A stretch of DNA of 64,000 bases from Sphaerisporangium fuscum (GCF_018531465.1 NZ_JAHDTF010000001.1:186001-250000), one strand, 5' to 3'; positions 16,541-26,149 are shown, numbered from the stretch's first letter. The notes: a model not told the origin generated them from the letters alone. A program made the numbers and translations.

Positions 16541-16711
16541 ATGTCAGAACCTCAGATTGATCCTGCAGGCAACACCCAGCAGTTCAAGGCCTTCGCCCAG
16601 CGTCAGGAGCCGGAGGCGGCCCCGCCGCAGCGGTCGTTCCTGGTGCCGGCGATCGCCATCGCCGCCGCCGTCATCGTCGTCGCCGTGGTGGTCTTCCTCC
16701 TGGTGCGCTGA
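16541..16711 (+). CDS. Small single-pass membrane protein
   Basis: 56-aa protein: a hydrophilic N-terminus rich in Gln/Glu/Pro, one C-terminal membrane helix (about 35-54) and almost no tail. TAAAGT (16528-16533) lies 7 nt before the ATG and no Shine-Dalgarno is seen, so translation is probably leaderless. A hairpin with a T-run follows the stop. Small proteins of this form are common in actinomycetes. No function can be assigned. Confidence 0.65.
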   Translation: MSEPQIDPAGNTQQFKAFAQRQEPEAAPPQRSFLVPAIAIAAAVIVVAVVVFLLVR

Positions 16712-16734
16712 CGCCCCACCTCAACAGGGAGTCC

Positions 16735-16766
16735 GCGCCGCCGGCAACGCCGCCGTCGGCGCTTTT
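16735..16766 (+). terminator. Intrinsic terminator after the small membrane protein
   Basis: Arms GCGCCGCCGGC and GCCGTCGGCGC (one mismatch) with an AACGCC loop, followed directly by TTTT. It lies 24 bp past the stop at 16711. Confidence 0.7.
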
Positions 16767-16819
16767 CCCCTGCCCGGAAACAGGGCGCCCCCTGGACCGT
16801 GCCTCGCTTGGAACCTAAA

Positions 16820-16836
16820 TTAGACCATAGGTCTAA
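16820..16836. promoter_or_regulatory. Operator-like palindrome TTAGACC-ATA-GGTCTAA
   Basis: Perfect 7-bp inverted repeat with a 3-nt centre, ending 12 bp before the start codon of the monooxygenase and next to its RBS (AGGGAG). The AT-rich arms stand out in this DNA. The size fits a TetR- or MarR-type repressor, but no such gene is adjacent. Confidence 0.6.
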
Positions 16837-16848
16837 TAGGGAGATCGC

Positions 16849-18315
16849 ATGGCACCACCCACCGGCCCCGGCATCACGATCATCGGCTCCGGCTTCGCCG
16901 GCCTCTGCATGGCGATCAAGCTCAAGGACGCGGGCTACCACGACTTCGTGATCCTCGAGAAGGAACCCGACCTCGGCGGCACCTGGCGCGACAACACCTA
17001 CCCCGGGTGCGCCTGCGACGTCCCCTCTCCCATGTACTCCTTCTCCTTCGCCCTCAACCCCGACTGGTCGCGCCTGTTCGCCCCGCAGGAGGAGATCTGG
17101 GCGTACATGCGGGCGTGCGTGAAGAAGTACGGGCTCGCCCCGCACCTGCGCTTCGGCCGGAAGGTGGCCGCGCTGGAGTACGACGACCGGGCGAGCCGCT
17201 GGCAGGTCACCACCACCGGTGGGGAGAGGTTCACCACCAACGCCGTGGTGTCCGGCATCGGCGCGCTGCACGTCCCGTCCTACCCCGGCATCCCCGGGCG
17301 GGAGGCGTTCACCGGCCGGTCGTTCCACTCGGCGGACTGGGACCACACCTTGGACCTGACCGGCAAGCGCGTCGCAGTGGTCGGCACCGGCGCGTCCGCC
17401 GTGCAGTTCGTCCCGCGCATCGCCCCCGTGGTCGAACGGCTGCACGTCTTCCAGCGGACCGCCCCGTGGATCCAGCCCAAACCCGATCTCGAGCTGTCGC
17501 CCCGGACCAGGAGAACACTGCGAACGCTGCCGTTCACGCTGCGGGTGCTGCGCGATGCGATCTACTGGCTGCTGGAGGCCCGGGCCCTCGGCTTCACCGT
17601 CGACCCGCGGCTGATGAAGGCGCAGCAGGCGCTCGCCGAACGCCACCTGGCCGCCCAGGTGCCCGACCCGGCGCTGCGCGCCAAGCTGACCCCCGACTAC
17701 ACGATCGGCTGCAAGCGCATCCTGCTGTCCGGCGACTACTACCCGGCCCTGCTCCGCGACAACGTCGAACTGGTCACCGACCCGATCACCGAGATACGCG
17801 AGCGCTCGATCGTCGACGCCACCGGCCGGGAGCACCCCGTGGACGTGATCGTCTACGGCACCGGCTTCAAGGTCACCGACGTCCTGCACGAGCAGCACAT
17901 CGTCGGCAGGAACGGCCTGAAGCTCCAGGACGCCTGGCGCGACGGCGTCCACGCCTACCTCGGCACGACCACCTCGGGCTTCCCGAACCTGTTCTTCCTG
18001 CTCGGCCCGAACACCGGGCTCGCGCACAACTCGGTCGTCTTCATGATCGAGGCCCAGGTGCGGCACGTCATGTCGTGCCTGCGCCTGCTGTCGGCCACCG
18101 GGGCGAAGGCCCTCGACGTGCGGCCCGAGGTCGAGCGGGCCTACGACGCCGGGCTGCAGCGACGGCTTTCGCGACTGGTCTGGTCCGAGGGCGGCTGCCG
18201 CAGCTGGTACCTCGACGCGGCCGGCCGCAACCGAACGCTGTGGCCGGGCTTCAGCTTCGAGTTCTGGGCCCGCACCCGCAGGGCGAAGCCGGGGGCCTAC
18301 GAGCTCATCGCGTGA
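16849..18315 (+). CDS. Flavin-containing (Baeyer-Villiger type) monooxygenase
   Basis: 488-aa NADPH- and FAD-dependent monooxygenase converting ketones to esters or hydroxylating substrates. The FAD Rossmann motif is near the N-terminus (IIGSGFAGLCMAIKL), followed by GGTWRDNTYPGCACDVPS. The type-I BVMO fingerprint FxGxxxHxxxW[DP] is present as FTGRSFHSADWD, and the NADPH Rossmann motif is VAVVGTGASAVQF. The ATG follows AGGGAG. It appears monocistronic with the operator-like palindrome at its front, and its 3' end overlaps the convergent gamma-glutamyltransferase gene by 11 bp. Substrate unknown. Confidence 0.9.
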   Translation: MAPPTGPGITIIGSGFAGLCMAIKLKDAGYHDFVILEKEPDLGGTWRDNTYPGCACDVPSPMYSFSFALNPDWSRLFAPQEEIWAYMRACVKKYGLAPHLRFGRKVAALEYDDRASRWQVTTTGGERFTTNAVVSGIGALHVPSYPGIPGREAFTGRSFHSADWDHTLDLTGKRVAVVGTGASAVQFVPRIAPVVERLHVFQRTAPWIQPKPDLELSPRTRRTLRTLPFTLRVLRDAIYWLLEARALGFTVDPRLMKAQQALAERHLAAQVPDPALRAKLTPDYTIGCKRILLSGDYYPALLRDNVELVTDPITEIRERSIVDATGREHPVDVIVYGTGFKVTDVLHEQHIVGRNGLKLQDAWRDGVHAYLGTTTSGFPNLFFLLGPNTGLAHNSVVFMIEAQVRHVMSCLRLLSATGAKALDVRPEVERAYDAGLQRRLSRLVWSEGGCRSWYLDAAGRNRTLWPGFSFEFWARTRRAKPGAYELIA

Positions 18316-20137
18316 GCTTGCCCGGGACGACGACCAGCGCGCTGCCCCCTCCCCTGCGCGAGGGCTCCGCGACCGCCTGCACCTTGCCGTGGCCGAGGAA
18401 CTCCAGGCCGGTGGCCGCCCCGATCTCGCCGACCGGCGGAGTGGTCGGAATGGCGAACCGGTGCCCGCGCGCGGTCAGCTCGGCGCCGTAGCGGTCGATG
18501 AAGGCCTGCTCGGCCTGGGTCACCGCGGCGTTACGCTGGCTGGCCCTCGGCGCGGCGATCGCCTCGGGCAGCGACATGCCGAACTCGTAGCGGTTCACGA
18601 GGATCTGCAGCACCGTGGTGATGATCGTGGCGCCGCCCGGCGAGCCCACGGCCAGCAACGGCCTGCCGTTCTTCAGGATGATCGTCGGCGCCATCGAGGA
18701 GCGGGGCCGCTTGCCGGGGGCCGGGAGGTTCGGGTCGCCGGGCGCCGGGCCGAAGGTGAAGTCGGTGAGCTCGTTGTTCAGCAGGAAGCCCCGGCCCGGG
18801 ACGACGATGCCGTTCCCGCCGGTCTGCTCGATGGTGATGTTGTACGCCGCGACGTCGCCCCAGCGGTCGGTGACGACCAGGTGCGTCGTCTCCGGCCCCT
18901 CGGGCTTCTCGGCGGCCTCGCCGCCGGCGGCGGCTGCGCCCTGCGTCCGGCATTCGCCGTAGGAGCCGTCCGGGGAACCGGGGGCGGCCGGGCTCGGCAA
19001 GGCCACGTCGCCGATCAGGCAGGCCCGCTCCTTGGCGAACCCGTCCGACAGCAGCTCCTTGAGCGGCACGTCGACGTGGTCGGGGTCGCCGACGAACTTG
19101 TTGCGGTCGGCGAAGGCCAGCCGCGAGGCCTCGAGGTACTCGTGCAGGCCGGCCTTCGGCAGCGCCTCCAGGATGTTCAGCGCCTCGCCGACCGTCGACC
19201 CGCCCGAGGACGGCGGCGCCATGCCGTAGACGTCCATGCCCTTGAATTCGATCTTGGTGGGCCGGCGCTCCAGCGCCCGGTAGGCCTTCAGGTCGGACAC
19301 CTCCATCAGGCCCGGCCGTACGACCCGGGTGGCGCCCGGCCTGACGGGGGGCGCCTTGACGGTGGCGACGACCTCCTGGCCGAGCTTGCCGCCGTACAGC
19401 CACCGGCCGCCCCGCCGGCCCAGCTCCCGGTAGGTCGCGGCCAGGTCGGGGTTGCGGAAGACCGACCCGACGGGCGGCGGGGCGCCGTTCGGGAGGTACA
19501 GGGCGGCGGTGGAGGTGAAGTCGGCGAAACGGTCGGCGTTCTGCGCGGTCTGGTCGTGGAAGGTCTGGTCGACCGTGAAGCCGCGGGTGGCGACGTCGAC
19601 GGCGGGCTGGAGCGCCTTGGCGAGCGAGAAGGTGCCGTAGCGGTCGAGGGCGAGCTCCCACTGCGCCACGCTGCCGGGCACGCCGGCCGAGAGCCCGCTG
19701 GTCACGGCCTGGTCGAACGGGATCGCCGCGCCGTTCTCCTGCAGGGAGGTCTCGGTCATGGCCTGCGGGGCCTTCTCTCGGCCGTCGATCGTCACGACCT
19801 TGCCGCGGCGGGCGTCGTAGTAGACGAGGAAGCCGCCGCCCGCGAGCCCCGCGGAGTACGGCTCGGTGACGCCGAGCGTGGCGGCGCCGGCGACGGCGGC
19901 GTCCATGGCGTTGCCGCCCTGTTCGAGGACGCGCAGGGCGGCCTTGCTGGCGTCCAGGTCGACGGTCGAGACCGCGCCGCCGTACCCCTCGGCGACGGGG
20001 ACCTTGGCCTCCCCCCGGGTGACCTGGACGTCGCCGCGCGCGGCGGTGATCGAGGCCTGGGCGGTTCCTGAAGGCGCGACGAACGTCAGGGAGACGGCGA
20101 CCCCGACGAGGGGCACGGCCACGCGGCGAATGCTCAT
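18305..20137 (-). CDS. ggt: Secreted gamma-glutamyltransferase
   Basis: 610-aa Ntn hydrolase that cleaves gamma-glutamyl bonds (for example glutathione) and self-processes into two subunits. Signal peptide about 1-26 (RRVAVPLVGVAVSLTFV, ending AQAS). The large subunit has GGNAMDAAVAGA and GLAGGGFLVYYDA. The small-subunit nucleophile is the Thr in PETTHLVVTD, followed by YNITIEQTGGNGIVVPGRGFLLNN and the GSPGGATIITTVLQ segment. An upstream in-frame ATG at 20149 exists, but GAGG spaced 6 nt supports the ATG at 20137. It is divergent from a NarL-type kinase. Length and motifs are complete. Confidence 0.92.
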   Translation of the reverse strand: MSIRRVAVPLVGVAVSLTFVAPSGTAQASITAARGDVQVTRGEAKVPVAEGYGGAVSTVDLDASKAALRVLEQGGNAMDAAVAGAATLGVTEPYSAGLAGGGFLVYYDARRGKVVTIDGREKAPQAMTETSLQENGAAIPFDQAVTSGLSAGVPGSVAQWELALDRYGTFSLAKALQPAVDVATRGFTVDQTFHDQTAQNADRFADFTSTAALYLPNGAPPPVGSVFRNPDLAATYRELGRRGGRWLYGGKLGQEVVATVKAPPVRPGATRVVRPGLMEVSDLKAYRALERRPTKIEFKGMDVYGMAPPSSGGSTVGEALNILEALPKAGLHEYLEASRLAFADRNKFVGDPDHVDVPLKELLSDGFAKERACLIGDVALPSPAAPGSPDGSYGECRTQGAAAAGGEAAEKPEGPETTHLVVTDRWGDVAAYNITIEQTGGNGIVVPGRGFLLNNELTDFTFGPAPGDPNLPAPGKRPRSSMAPTIILKNGRPLLAVGSPGGATIITTVLQILVNRYEFGMSLPEAIAAPRASQRNAAVTQAEQAFIDRYGAELTARGHRFAIPTTPPVGEIGAATGLEFLGHGKVQAVAEPSRRGGGSALVVVPGKLTR

Positions 20138-20172
20138 GGTGGACCTCATTCCTAGATCGCACCAGCATTGAC

Positions 20173-20205
20173 TCACAGCGTCACGAGCGCGGTCAATCGC
20201 TGTGA
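20173..20205. promoter_or_regulatory. Inverted repeat in the ggt/kinase divergent region
   Basis: Arms TCACAGCG (20173-20180) and CGCTGTGA (20198-20205) are perfect over 8 bp with a 17-nt spacer. On the minus strand TTGACC inside the spacer could be the ggt -35. This looks like a regulator site on the ggt promoter; the regulator is unknown. Confidence 0.45.
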
Positions 20206-20326
20206 AAGCATCCGGTCCGGTGCCCCCGCCCACGCGGAGGGCGGCCCCCTCGTACACCCGGGAGCGTAGACCGTCCTGCCACGCTGGGCCGATGCGCTGG
20301 TCAGCGGGGTGACATACCGTTCTGGG

Positions 20327-21487
20327 GTGCGCGCGAAACGACGCTATCCGATCGAGCCCATGCTGCCTCTGCTGGTTGCCATGGGACAGACCTGGGGCAC
20401 GGCGGGCGCGCAGAAGGCCCAGGTCCACCCGGGCGACCCGGCCACCCGCGTCCCGCTGGACCCCCTGGGATACGCGCTGGCGGCGGCCGGCCCGCTGGGG
20501 CTGCTCATGCGCCGCGCCCACCCCGTCGCGGCCCTCTGGGTCACGATCGCCGCCACCTGCGCCTTCGTGTACCAGGGCTATTCCTACGGACCGATCTTCC
20601 TCAGCCCGATCGTCGCGATCTTCAACGCGGTCATGGCCGGCCATCGCCGCGCCACCTGGCTCGCGGCCGGCACCTTCTACCTGTTCTTCGTCTCCTACGC
20701 CACCTGGATCGTCCCGACCCCGCTCGGCCTTTGGCACCACGGCGCGGTGGCGGCGGTCGTCCTGCTCGTGCTGACCGTCTCCGAGGTGGCCCGGGCCCGG
20801 CGCGACCAGCGCGTGGAGCGCGAGCGGGTCGAAGAGGAGGAGGCGAGGCGCCAGGTCAGCGAGGAGCGGCTCACGATGGCGCAGGAGCTGCACGACGTGC
20901 TCGGCCACAGCATCTCGCTCATCCACGTCCAGGCGTCCACCGCGCTGCACCTGATCGACGAACACCCCGAGCAGGCCCGCACCGCCCTGGCGACCATCAA
21001 GCAGGCCAGCAAGGACGTCCTCACCGAGATGCGGTCGGTGCTCGGCGTGCTGCGCGAGGGGGCGCCGAGGTCCCCGACGGCGGGCCTGAGCCGGCTCGAC
21101 GAGCTGGTCGAGCGCAGCGGGCCCACCGTGACCAAGCGGGTCGTGGGCACGCCCCGGCCGCTTCCGCCCGGTGTCGAGCGGGCCGCCTACCGCATCGTCC
21201 AGGAGTCGCTGACCAACGTCACCAAGCACGCGCCCGGCGCGGGAGCCACGGTGACGCTGCTGTACCGGCAGGCGGAGCTGGTCGTCCGCGTCGAGGACAC
21301 CGGCGCCACCCTCCCGGTCACGCTCGGCGACGAGCGGGGCGGCAACGGCATCCCTGGCATGCGCGAGCGCGCGGCGGCGCTCGGGGGATCGCTGACCGCC
21401 GCGCCCCACGGCCACGGCTTCCGCGTCGAGGCCCGCCTTCCCGTCCCGCCCGCGGCGGGCGACGACACATCCGAGGAAACCGAGTGA
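20327..21487 (+). CDS. NarL-type (HisKA_3) sensor histidine kinase
   Basis: 386-aa membrane kinase. N-terminal half has four to five hydrophobic segments (to about residue 145), then a charged coiled coil, the HisKA_3 dimerisation domain with the His in MAQELHDVLGHS, and a short HATPase (ESLTNVTKHAPGA, GGNGIPGMRERAAALGG). The frame is open to a GTG at 20309, but TACCGT (20315-20320) followed by 6 nt and GTG at 20327 matches the leaderless-promoter geometry seen elsewhere in the window, so I prefer 20327. Its stop overlaps the response-regulator start (GTGA). The signal is unknown. Confidence 0.9.
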   Translation: MRAKRRYPIEPMLPLLVAMGQTWGTAGAQKAQVHPGDPATRVPLDPLGYALAAAGPLGLLMRRAHPVAALWVTIAATCAFVYQGYSYGPIFLSPIVAIFNAVMAGHRRATWLAAGTFYLFFVSYATWIVPTPLGLWHHGAVAAVVLLVLTVSEVARARRDQRVERERVEEEEARRQVSEERLTMAQELHDVLGHSISLIHVQASTALHLIDEHPEQARTALATIKQASKDVLTEMRSVLGVLREGAPRSPTAGLSRLDELVERSGPTVTKRVVGTPRPLPPGVERAAYRIVQESLTNVTKHAPGAGATVTLLYRQAELVVRVEDTGATLPVTLGDERGGNGIPGMRERAAALGGSLTAAPHGHGFRVEARLPVPPAAGDDTSEETE

Positions 21488-22131
21488 TCAAGATCCTGCT
21501 GGCCGACGACCAGGCCCTCGTGCGGGCCGGGTTCCGCGCGCTGCTCGACGCCCAGGAGGGCATGGCCGTGGTGGCCGAGGCGTCCGACGGCGCGGAGGCC
21601 GTCCGGCTGGCCGAGATCCACGAGCCCGACGTGGTGCTCATGGACATCCGCATGCCCGGCATGGACGGCCTGACGGCGACGCGGAAGATGCCCGGAGACG
21701 TCAAGGTCATCATCCTGACCACGTTCGAGCTCGACGAGTACGTCTTCGAGGCGCTGCGCGGAGGCGCCAGCGGCTTCCTGGTGAAGGACACCGAGCCGGC
21801 CGAGCTGATCCAGGCCGTCCGCGTCGTGGCGGCGGGTGAGGCGCTGCTGTCCCCCAGCGTGACCCGGCGGCTCATCGCCGAGTACGCCTCCCGGGCCAAG
21901 GAGCCGTCCGCGATGGCGGGTCTCGACCAGCTGACCGAGCGGGAGAGAGAGGTCCTCACCCTGGTCGGCGCGGGCATGACCAACGACGAGATCGCCGTCA
22001 AGCTCTACATGGCCCCCGCGACGGCCAAGACCCATGTCAGCCGCGCCATGATGAAGCTCCAGGCCCGCGACCGCGCCCAGCTGGTCGTCATCGCCTACGA
22101 GTCGGGCCTGGTCAAGCCCGGGTGGCTCTGA
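21484..22131 (+). CDS. NarL/FixJ-family response regulator
   Basis: 215-aa regulator with receiver domain (ADDQ acidic pair, phospho-Asp in VVLMDIRMPGMDG, Lys in FLVKDTEP) and a LuxR-type HTH (LTEREREVLTLVGAGMTNDE ... AKTHVSRAMMKLQ). It starts at a GTG overlapping the kinase stop with GAGGAAA upstream, so the pair is co-translated. The regulon cannot be read from the sequence. Confidence 0.93.
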   Translation: MIKILLADDQALVRAGFRALLDAQEGMAVVAEASDGAEAVRLAEIHEPDVVLMDIRMPGMDGLTATRKMPGDVKVIILTTFELDEYVFEALRGGASGFLVKDTEPAELIQAVRVVAAGEALLSPSVTRRLIAEYASRAKEPSAMAGLDQLTEREREVLTLVGAGMTNDEIAVKLYMAPATAKTHVSRAMMKLQARDRAQLVVIAYESGLVKPGWL

Positions 22132-22287
22132 CAGACACCTGCCGGCCATCCGGTACCGGCTGACCGGGCGCACCGGGGAGTACGGCCACCGGCGCCGCCG
22201 ATCGTCGTAGCGTTACGAAACTGTCACTGGCGGTCACCGCCGGTATCGGTTACGGTCCGCGAGGAGGCCTTTACGGAGGAGGATCTC

Positions 22288-22392
22288 GTGGAGCCGAGCC
22301 GACGACCGCACCCCGCGGCGGAAGACGCATCACGCGGCGGGCCGCCGCCGGCCGTGCCACGCGTCGATCCGCTTTCGGTGCGCGCCGCGTGA
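22288..22392 (+). CDS. 34-codon upstream ORF coupled to the cupredoxin membrane gene
   Basis: GTG start 7-8 nt after an unusually strong GGAGGAGG Shine-Dalgarno. The 34-residue peptide is basic and Pro/Arg/Ala rich (VEPSRRPHPAAED opening) with no membrane helix. Its TGA overlaps the GTG of the next gene (GTGA at 22389-22392), an arrangement that couples translation. It could be a real small protein, a leader peptide, or simply a device to load ribosomes onto the downstream gene, whose own start lacks an RBS of similar strength. Confidence 0.5.
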   Translation: MEPSRRPHPAAEDASRGGPPPAVPRVDPLSVRAA

Positions 22393-23501
22393 CGTCGGCC
22401 GCCCTGTTCGCCGGTGGGCTCGCCGCCGGTCTGCTCGCCGGCACCGCCTCCTGCACGGCGGTGCAGGGAGGCCTCCTGATCGGCCTCGTCCAGCCTCCCC
22501 GCACCACGGGGGTGTCCTCCTGCTGTGCGCCCGGCGCAGCCCCCTCGCCGTCGAGCCCGGGGCTGGTGGCGGCGTTCCTCGGCGGGCGGCTGGCGACCCA
22601 CACGACGGCGGGCGCGCTTCTCGGCCTGCTCGGCGGCGCGACGCCGGTCCCGCCGCAGGCCCGCGCGGTGCTGCTGATCGCATCCGGCGCCGCCGTGGCC
22701 CTCTACGCGACCCGCCTCCTCCTGCGCCACCGCCACCCCACCGAGGCCGTGACCTCCACCCCGCCACCACCGGCATCACCACTGCGGCGCCGACGCGGCG
22801 AGGAGCGGTGCGGCGAGATCGGCGCCGTCCTACGGCGGCTCGCCCGGCCTGGAGGCCACTCCCCGCCGAATCCGCCACGCCGGATCATGTCAGGGCGCGC
22901 GGCGGCGCTCGGGGCGGCGACGATCCTCGTTCCATGCGGCGTCACGCTCACCACCGAGGTCGTCGCGGTGTCCAGCGGTTCCTGGCTGGGGGGCGCCGCG
23001 GTGATGGCCGGGTTCACGGCCGGGACCGCTCCGGCGTTCGCCGCGCTGGGCCTGCTGCTGCGCCGGTTGGCGACGACGCGGCTCGCGGCCGTCGCGGCGC
23101 TGGCGGCCCTCGTCGCCGGCGTCGTCACCATGGCCGCCGGGCTGCGTCTGGGCGGGTGGCTGCCGGAGATCGAGACCTCGGCGCCGGCCGCCGCCGGCGC
23201 GTCCGTCCGCGCCGACGGCACCCAGGTGATCACCATCTGGTCGACCGACCAGGGCTACCGTCCCGCCGTGGCGGCCGTGGAGGCCGGACGGCCGACCGAG
23301 ATCGTCTTCCGCACCCGGGAGAACCACGGATGCACGCGATCGGTGACCATCCAGGGTCACGACATCACCCTGCCCGTTTCGGGAGAGACGACCGTACGGC
23401 TCGCGCCCCAGAGCCCGGGAAGGCTCCGGTACGTGTGCGGCATGGGGATGTACACCGGCGTCATCGACATCAACCGGCCGGGCGCCCCTCCTGCCCGCTG
23501 A
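22389..23501 (+). CDS. TauE/DsbD-like membrane protein fused to a C-terminal cupredoxin
   Basis: 370-aa protein. The N-terminal about 240 residues form six or so helices with the gene-family hallmark GGLAAGLLAGTASCTAVQGG, where many relatives have a HCxGMCGG copper/thiol motif. After the last helix an extracytoplasmic domain (about 265-365) matches plastocyanin-like cupredoxins: RTRENHGCTRSVTIQG, then RYVCGMGMYTGVIDI, with His/Cys/Met residues suited to a copper site. Probable role: copper handling or thiol/metal transfer at the membrane. The mid-region about 125-165 is Pro/Arg-rich cytosolic loop. The start is the GTG overlapping the small upstream ORF. Confidence 0.72.
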   Translation: MTSAALFAGGLAAGLLAGTASCTAVQGGLLIGLVQPPRTTGVSSCCAPGAAPSPSSPGLVAAFLGGRLATHTTAGALLGLLGGATPVPPQARAVLLIASGAAVALYATRLLLRHRHPTEAVTSTPPPPASPLRRRRGEERCGEIGAVLRRLARPGGHSPPNPPRRIMSGRAAALGAATILVPCGVTLTTEVVAVSSGSWLGGAAVMAGFTAGTAPAFAALGLLLRRLATTRLAAVAALAALVAGVVTMAAGLRLGGWLPEIETSAPAAAGASVRADGTQVITIWSTDQGYRPAVAAVEAGRPTEIVFRTRENHGCTRSVTIQGHDITLPVSGETTVRLAPQSPGRLRYVCGMGMYTGVIDINRPGAPPAR

Positions 23502-23598
23502 CGTGCGGCGAGACCGGCGGGTCAAACGCGTTCCGCCGGACGGCAAGAACCTGTCGATTACGATCCGTCGCAGTGGATCACGTGCGACTCTGTCCCCC

Positions 23599-25023
23599 AT
23601 GACGTGGTGGCATGGTGAACCGGAGGCGGCCGTCGCCCGGCACGCCGTGCCGATGCCCCGTGCTCCCGAGCCTTCCTCCGGAGGCGACCCTGGCGAGGGC
23701 GAGCTGCTGACCGCCGCCCACGCGGGCGACCCGGCCGCCGCCCACCGGCTCGGCCGCCTGTACGCCCAGCGCGGTGACCGGTCCGCCGCGCGCCACTGGT
23801 GGGAGCGGGCCGCGGCGGCGGGGAACATCGACAGCGCCTACAACCTCGGCATCTGGCACGAGAAGCACGGCAGTCTCGACGAGGCGATCACCTGGTACGA
23901 GCTGGCCGCCGGAGCCGGGGACGCCGAGGCGGCCGTCAACCTCGCCACCCTGCTGCTGGAACAGCGCGGGGACTTCCGCGGCGCGCGACACTGGTTCGAG
24001 AGCGCCGCCCGCGCCGGCTCGCGCCCGGCCGCGCGGCGGCTGGCGCTGCTGTGCGAGGACATCGGCGACGGCCTGGCGGCCCGCGACTGGCACCATCGGG
24101 CGGCCTCGGCCGGAGACCTGGCCTCCGCCCACGACCTCGCCTTCATGAGTTACGCGGCGGGCGAGGACGCGCAGGCACGCGGCTGGTGGGAGTACGCCGC
24201 GCGGGGCGGGCACGCCGACGCGGCCTACTACCTCGGCCGGCTGCTGCACGCCGACCGCGACCCGGAGGGCGCGGAGGCGCTCTACCGCCTCGCCGCCCGG
24301 GCCGACCACCCGGCGGCGGCGTCCCAGCTCGGCAGGCTCGCGCTGGCCCGCCGTGACCTGCGCACGGCGCGTGCCTGGTTCGAGCGGGCGGCGCACTTCG
24401 GCAGGGTCGAGGACCAGCGCATGGCGGGATTCGTCTGCGTCGAGCTTGAGGACCCCCGCGCGGCCAGCCACTGGTTCGGGCGGGCGGCGGCGAGCGGCGA
24501 CCCCGAGTCGGCGTACAACTTCGGCCTGCTGCTCATCGCCGAGCACAGCGACCTGCGGGGCGGGCAGCACTGGCTGCGCCAGGCCGCGATGTGCGGGCAT
24601 CCGGGCGCGGCCGCGGAGCTGTCCACCCTGCGGTCGGTCATCGGAAGCGCGGCCGACGCCGCCCCGAGGGCGGGAGAGCAGCCGGCGCCGCTGTGGGACC
24701 GCCCGGTGGAGCCCGAGCTGGTGGCCCGCGCCGAGCTCGCCGTCGCCGCGGCGGGCAGGCGGGGCGGCACCACGTTGCGGCTGGCCGACCTCACCGAGAT
24801 CCTCGGCACGTGGGATCTGCTCACGCGGCGGCTCCGGGAGCCCGTCGACGTGGTGGCCTGGCTGACCGAGCAGAGCGGGCTGCACGCGAGCGCGATCGAG
24901 CACCTCGGGGCGGTGCGGGCGACGCTGCTGCGACCCGGCACGGCGCCGTGGCCGACGCCGTCGGAGATCGAGCACGTGCTCGCCACGTCCAGGCGGCTAC
25001 GCAAACGCCTCGGCCTCACGTGA
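23599..25023 (+). CDS. Sel1-like/TPR repeat protein
   Basis: 474-aa soluble protein built of roughly nine to ten Sel1-like repeats (about 30-335), recognisable by recurrent A..LG.L....GD...A..WWERAA..G spacing, such as [20 protein letters not shown]. It should form an alpha-solenoid scaffold for protein-protein contacts. The C-terminal about 100 residues are a separate helical domain with [20 protein letters not shown]. The start is the ATG at 23599; no Shine-Dalgarno is evident. It is convergent with alanine dehydrogenase (13-bp gap). No partner is evident nearby. Confidence 0.8.
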   Translation: MTWWHGEPEAAVARHAVPMPRAPEPSSGGDPGEGELLTAAHAGDPAAAHRLGRLYAQRGDRSAARHWWERAAAAGNIDSAYNLGIWHEKHGSLDEAITWYELAAGAGDAEAAVNLATLLLEQRGDFRGARHWFESAARAGSRPAARRLALLCEDIGDGLAARDWHHRAASAGDLASAHDLAFMSYAAGEDAQARGWWEYAARGGHADAAYYLGRLLHADRDPEGAEALYRLAARADHPAAASQLGRLALARRDLRTARAWFERAAHFGRVEDQRMAGFVCVELEDPRAASHWFGRAAASGDPESAYNFGLLLIAEHSDLRGGQHWLRQAAMCGHPGAAAELSTLRSVIGSAADAAPRAGEQPAPLWDRPVEPELVARAELAVAAAGRRGGTTLRLADLTEILGTWDLLTRRLREPVDVVAWLTEQSGLHASAIEHLGAVRATLLRPGTAPWPTPSEIEHVLATSRRLRKRLGLT

Positions 25024-25036
25024 CGCCGGCCTGGGG

Positions 25037-26149
25037 TCAGGCGAGGACGTCGGCGAGGCGGGTGTACGGCAGGCCGTGCGCGTCGGCCACCTGCTCGTAG
25101 GTGAGCTGACCGGCGTGGGTGTTGAGGCCGAGCGCCAGGGCGGCGTCGCCGCGCAGCGCCTCCTGCCAGCCGAGGTTCGCCAGCTTGACGGCGTACGGCA
25201 GGGTGGCGTTGGTGAGCGCGTAGGTCGAGGTGTTGGCCACCGAACCCGGCATGTTGGCCACGCAGTAGAACACCGAGTCGTGCACCTTGTAGGTGGGGTC
25301 GGCGTGCGTGGTCGGCCGGGAGTCCTCGAAGCAGCCGCCCTGGTCGATGGCGATGTCGACCAGCACCGAGCCCGGCTTCATGCGGGAGACCAGCTCGTTG
25401 GACACCAGGGTCGGGGCCTTGGCGCCCGGGATGAGCACGGCGCCGATGACCAGGTCGGCCTCCACGACCGCCTGCTCGATGGCGTAGGAGGTGGAGACGA
25501 TGGTCTTCAGGCGGCCCTGGTAGATCGCGTCGATCTGGCGGAGCCGGTCGATGTTGACGTCGAGGATGCTGACGTCGGCGCCCATGCCCACCGCGATCTG
25601 CGCGGCGTTCAGGCCCGACACGCCGCCGCCGATCACCACGACCTTGGCCGGGGCGACGCCCGGCACGCCGCCCGGCAGCACGCCGCGGCCGCCGTTGAAC
25701 CGCATCAGGTTGTACGCGCCCACCTGCGGCGCCAGCCGCCCGGCGACCTCCGACATCGGGGCCAGCAGCGGCAGGCTGTTGCCGACCTGCACCGTCTCGT
25801 ACGCGATGCCGGTGATCTTGCGGTCGAGGAGGGCGTCGGTGCACTCGCGGGACGCGGCCAGGTGCAGGTAGGTGAACAGCACCTGGCCCTCGCGCATCCG
25901 GTGGTATTCCTCGGCGATGGGCTCCTTGACCTTGAGCACCATGTCGGCCTCGCCCCACACCTCGTCGGCGCTGTCGAGGATCTTCGCGCCGGCGAAGAGG
26001 TAGTCCTCGTCGGGGATGTGCGAGCCGAGGCCCGCGTCACGCTGGACGTAGACGTCGTGGCCGTGGCGGACGAGCTCGTGCACGCCCGCCGGCGTGGCGG
26101 CGACACGGTACTCGTGGTTCTTGACCTCGGCAGGCACGCCGATCTTCAT
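25037..26149 (-). CDS. ald: Alanine dehydrogenase
   Basis: 370-aa NAD-dependent enzyme converting L-alanine to pyruvate and ammonia. Complete family pattern: [20 protein letters not shown] start with the substrate Arg, LKVKEP with the catalytic Lys, YLHLAA with the catalytic His, NAD Rossmann motif [17 protein letters not shown], and [29 protein letters not shown] precedes the ATG. It lies 93 bp downstream of a class-III aminotransferase on the same strand; together they could recycle pyruvate as amino acceptor (the transaminase makes alanine and Ald regenerates pyruvate). Confidence 0.97.
   Translation of the reverse strand: MKIGVPAEVKNHEYRVAATPAGVHELVRHGHDVYVQRDAGLGSHIPDEDYLFAGAKILDSADEVWGEADMVLKVKEPIAEEYHRMREGQVLFTYLHLAASRECTDALLDRKITGIAYETVQVGNSLPLLAPMSEVAGRLAPQVGAYNLMRFNGGRGVLPGGVPGVAPAKVVVIGGGVSGLNAAQIAVGMGADVSILDVNIDRLRQIDAIYQGRLKTIVSTSYAIEQAVVEADLVIGAVLIPGAKAPTLVSNELVSRMKPGSVLVDIAIDQGGCFEDSRPTTHADPTYKVHDSVFYCVANMPGSVANTSTYALTNATLPYAVKLANLGWQEALRGDAALALGLNTHAGQLTYEQVADAHGLPYTRLADVLA

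Noticed and set aside
18305..21415. Gamma-glutamyltransferase extended to a 1036-aa protein
   Set aside because: The extra N-terminus covers the antisense of the kinase gene; the signal peptide and RBS place the real start at 20137.
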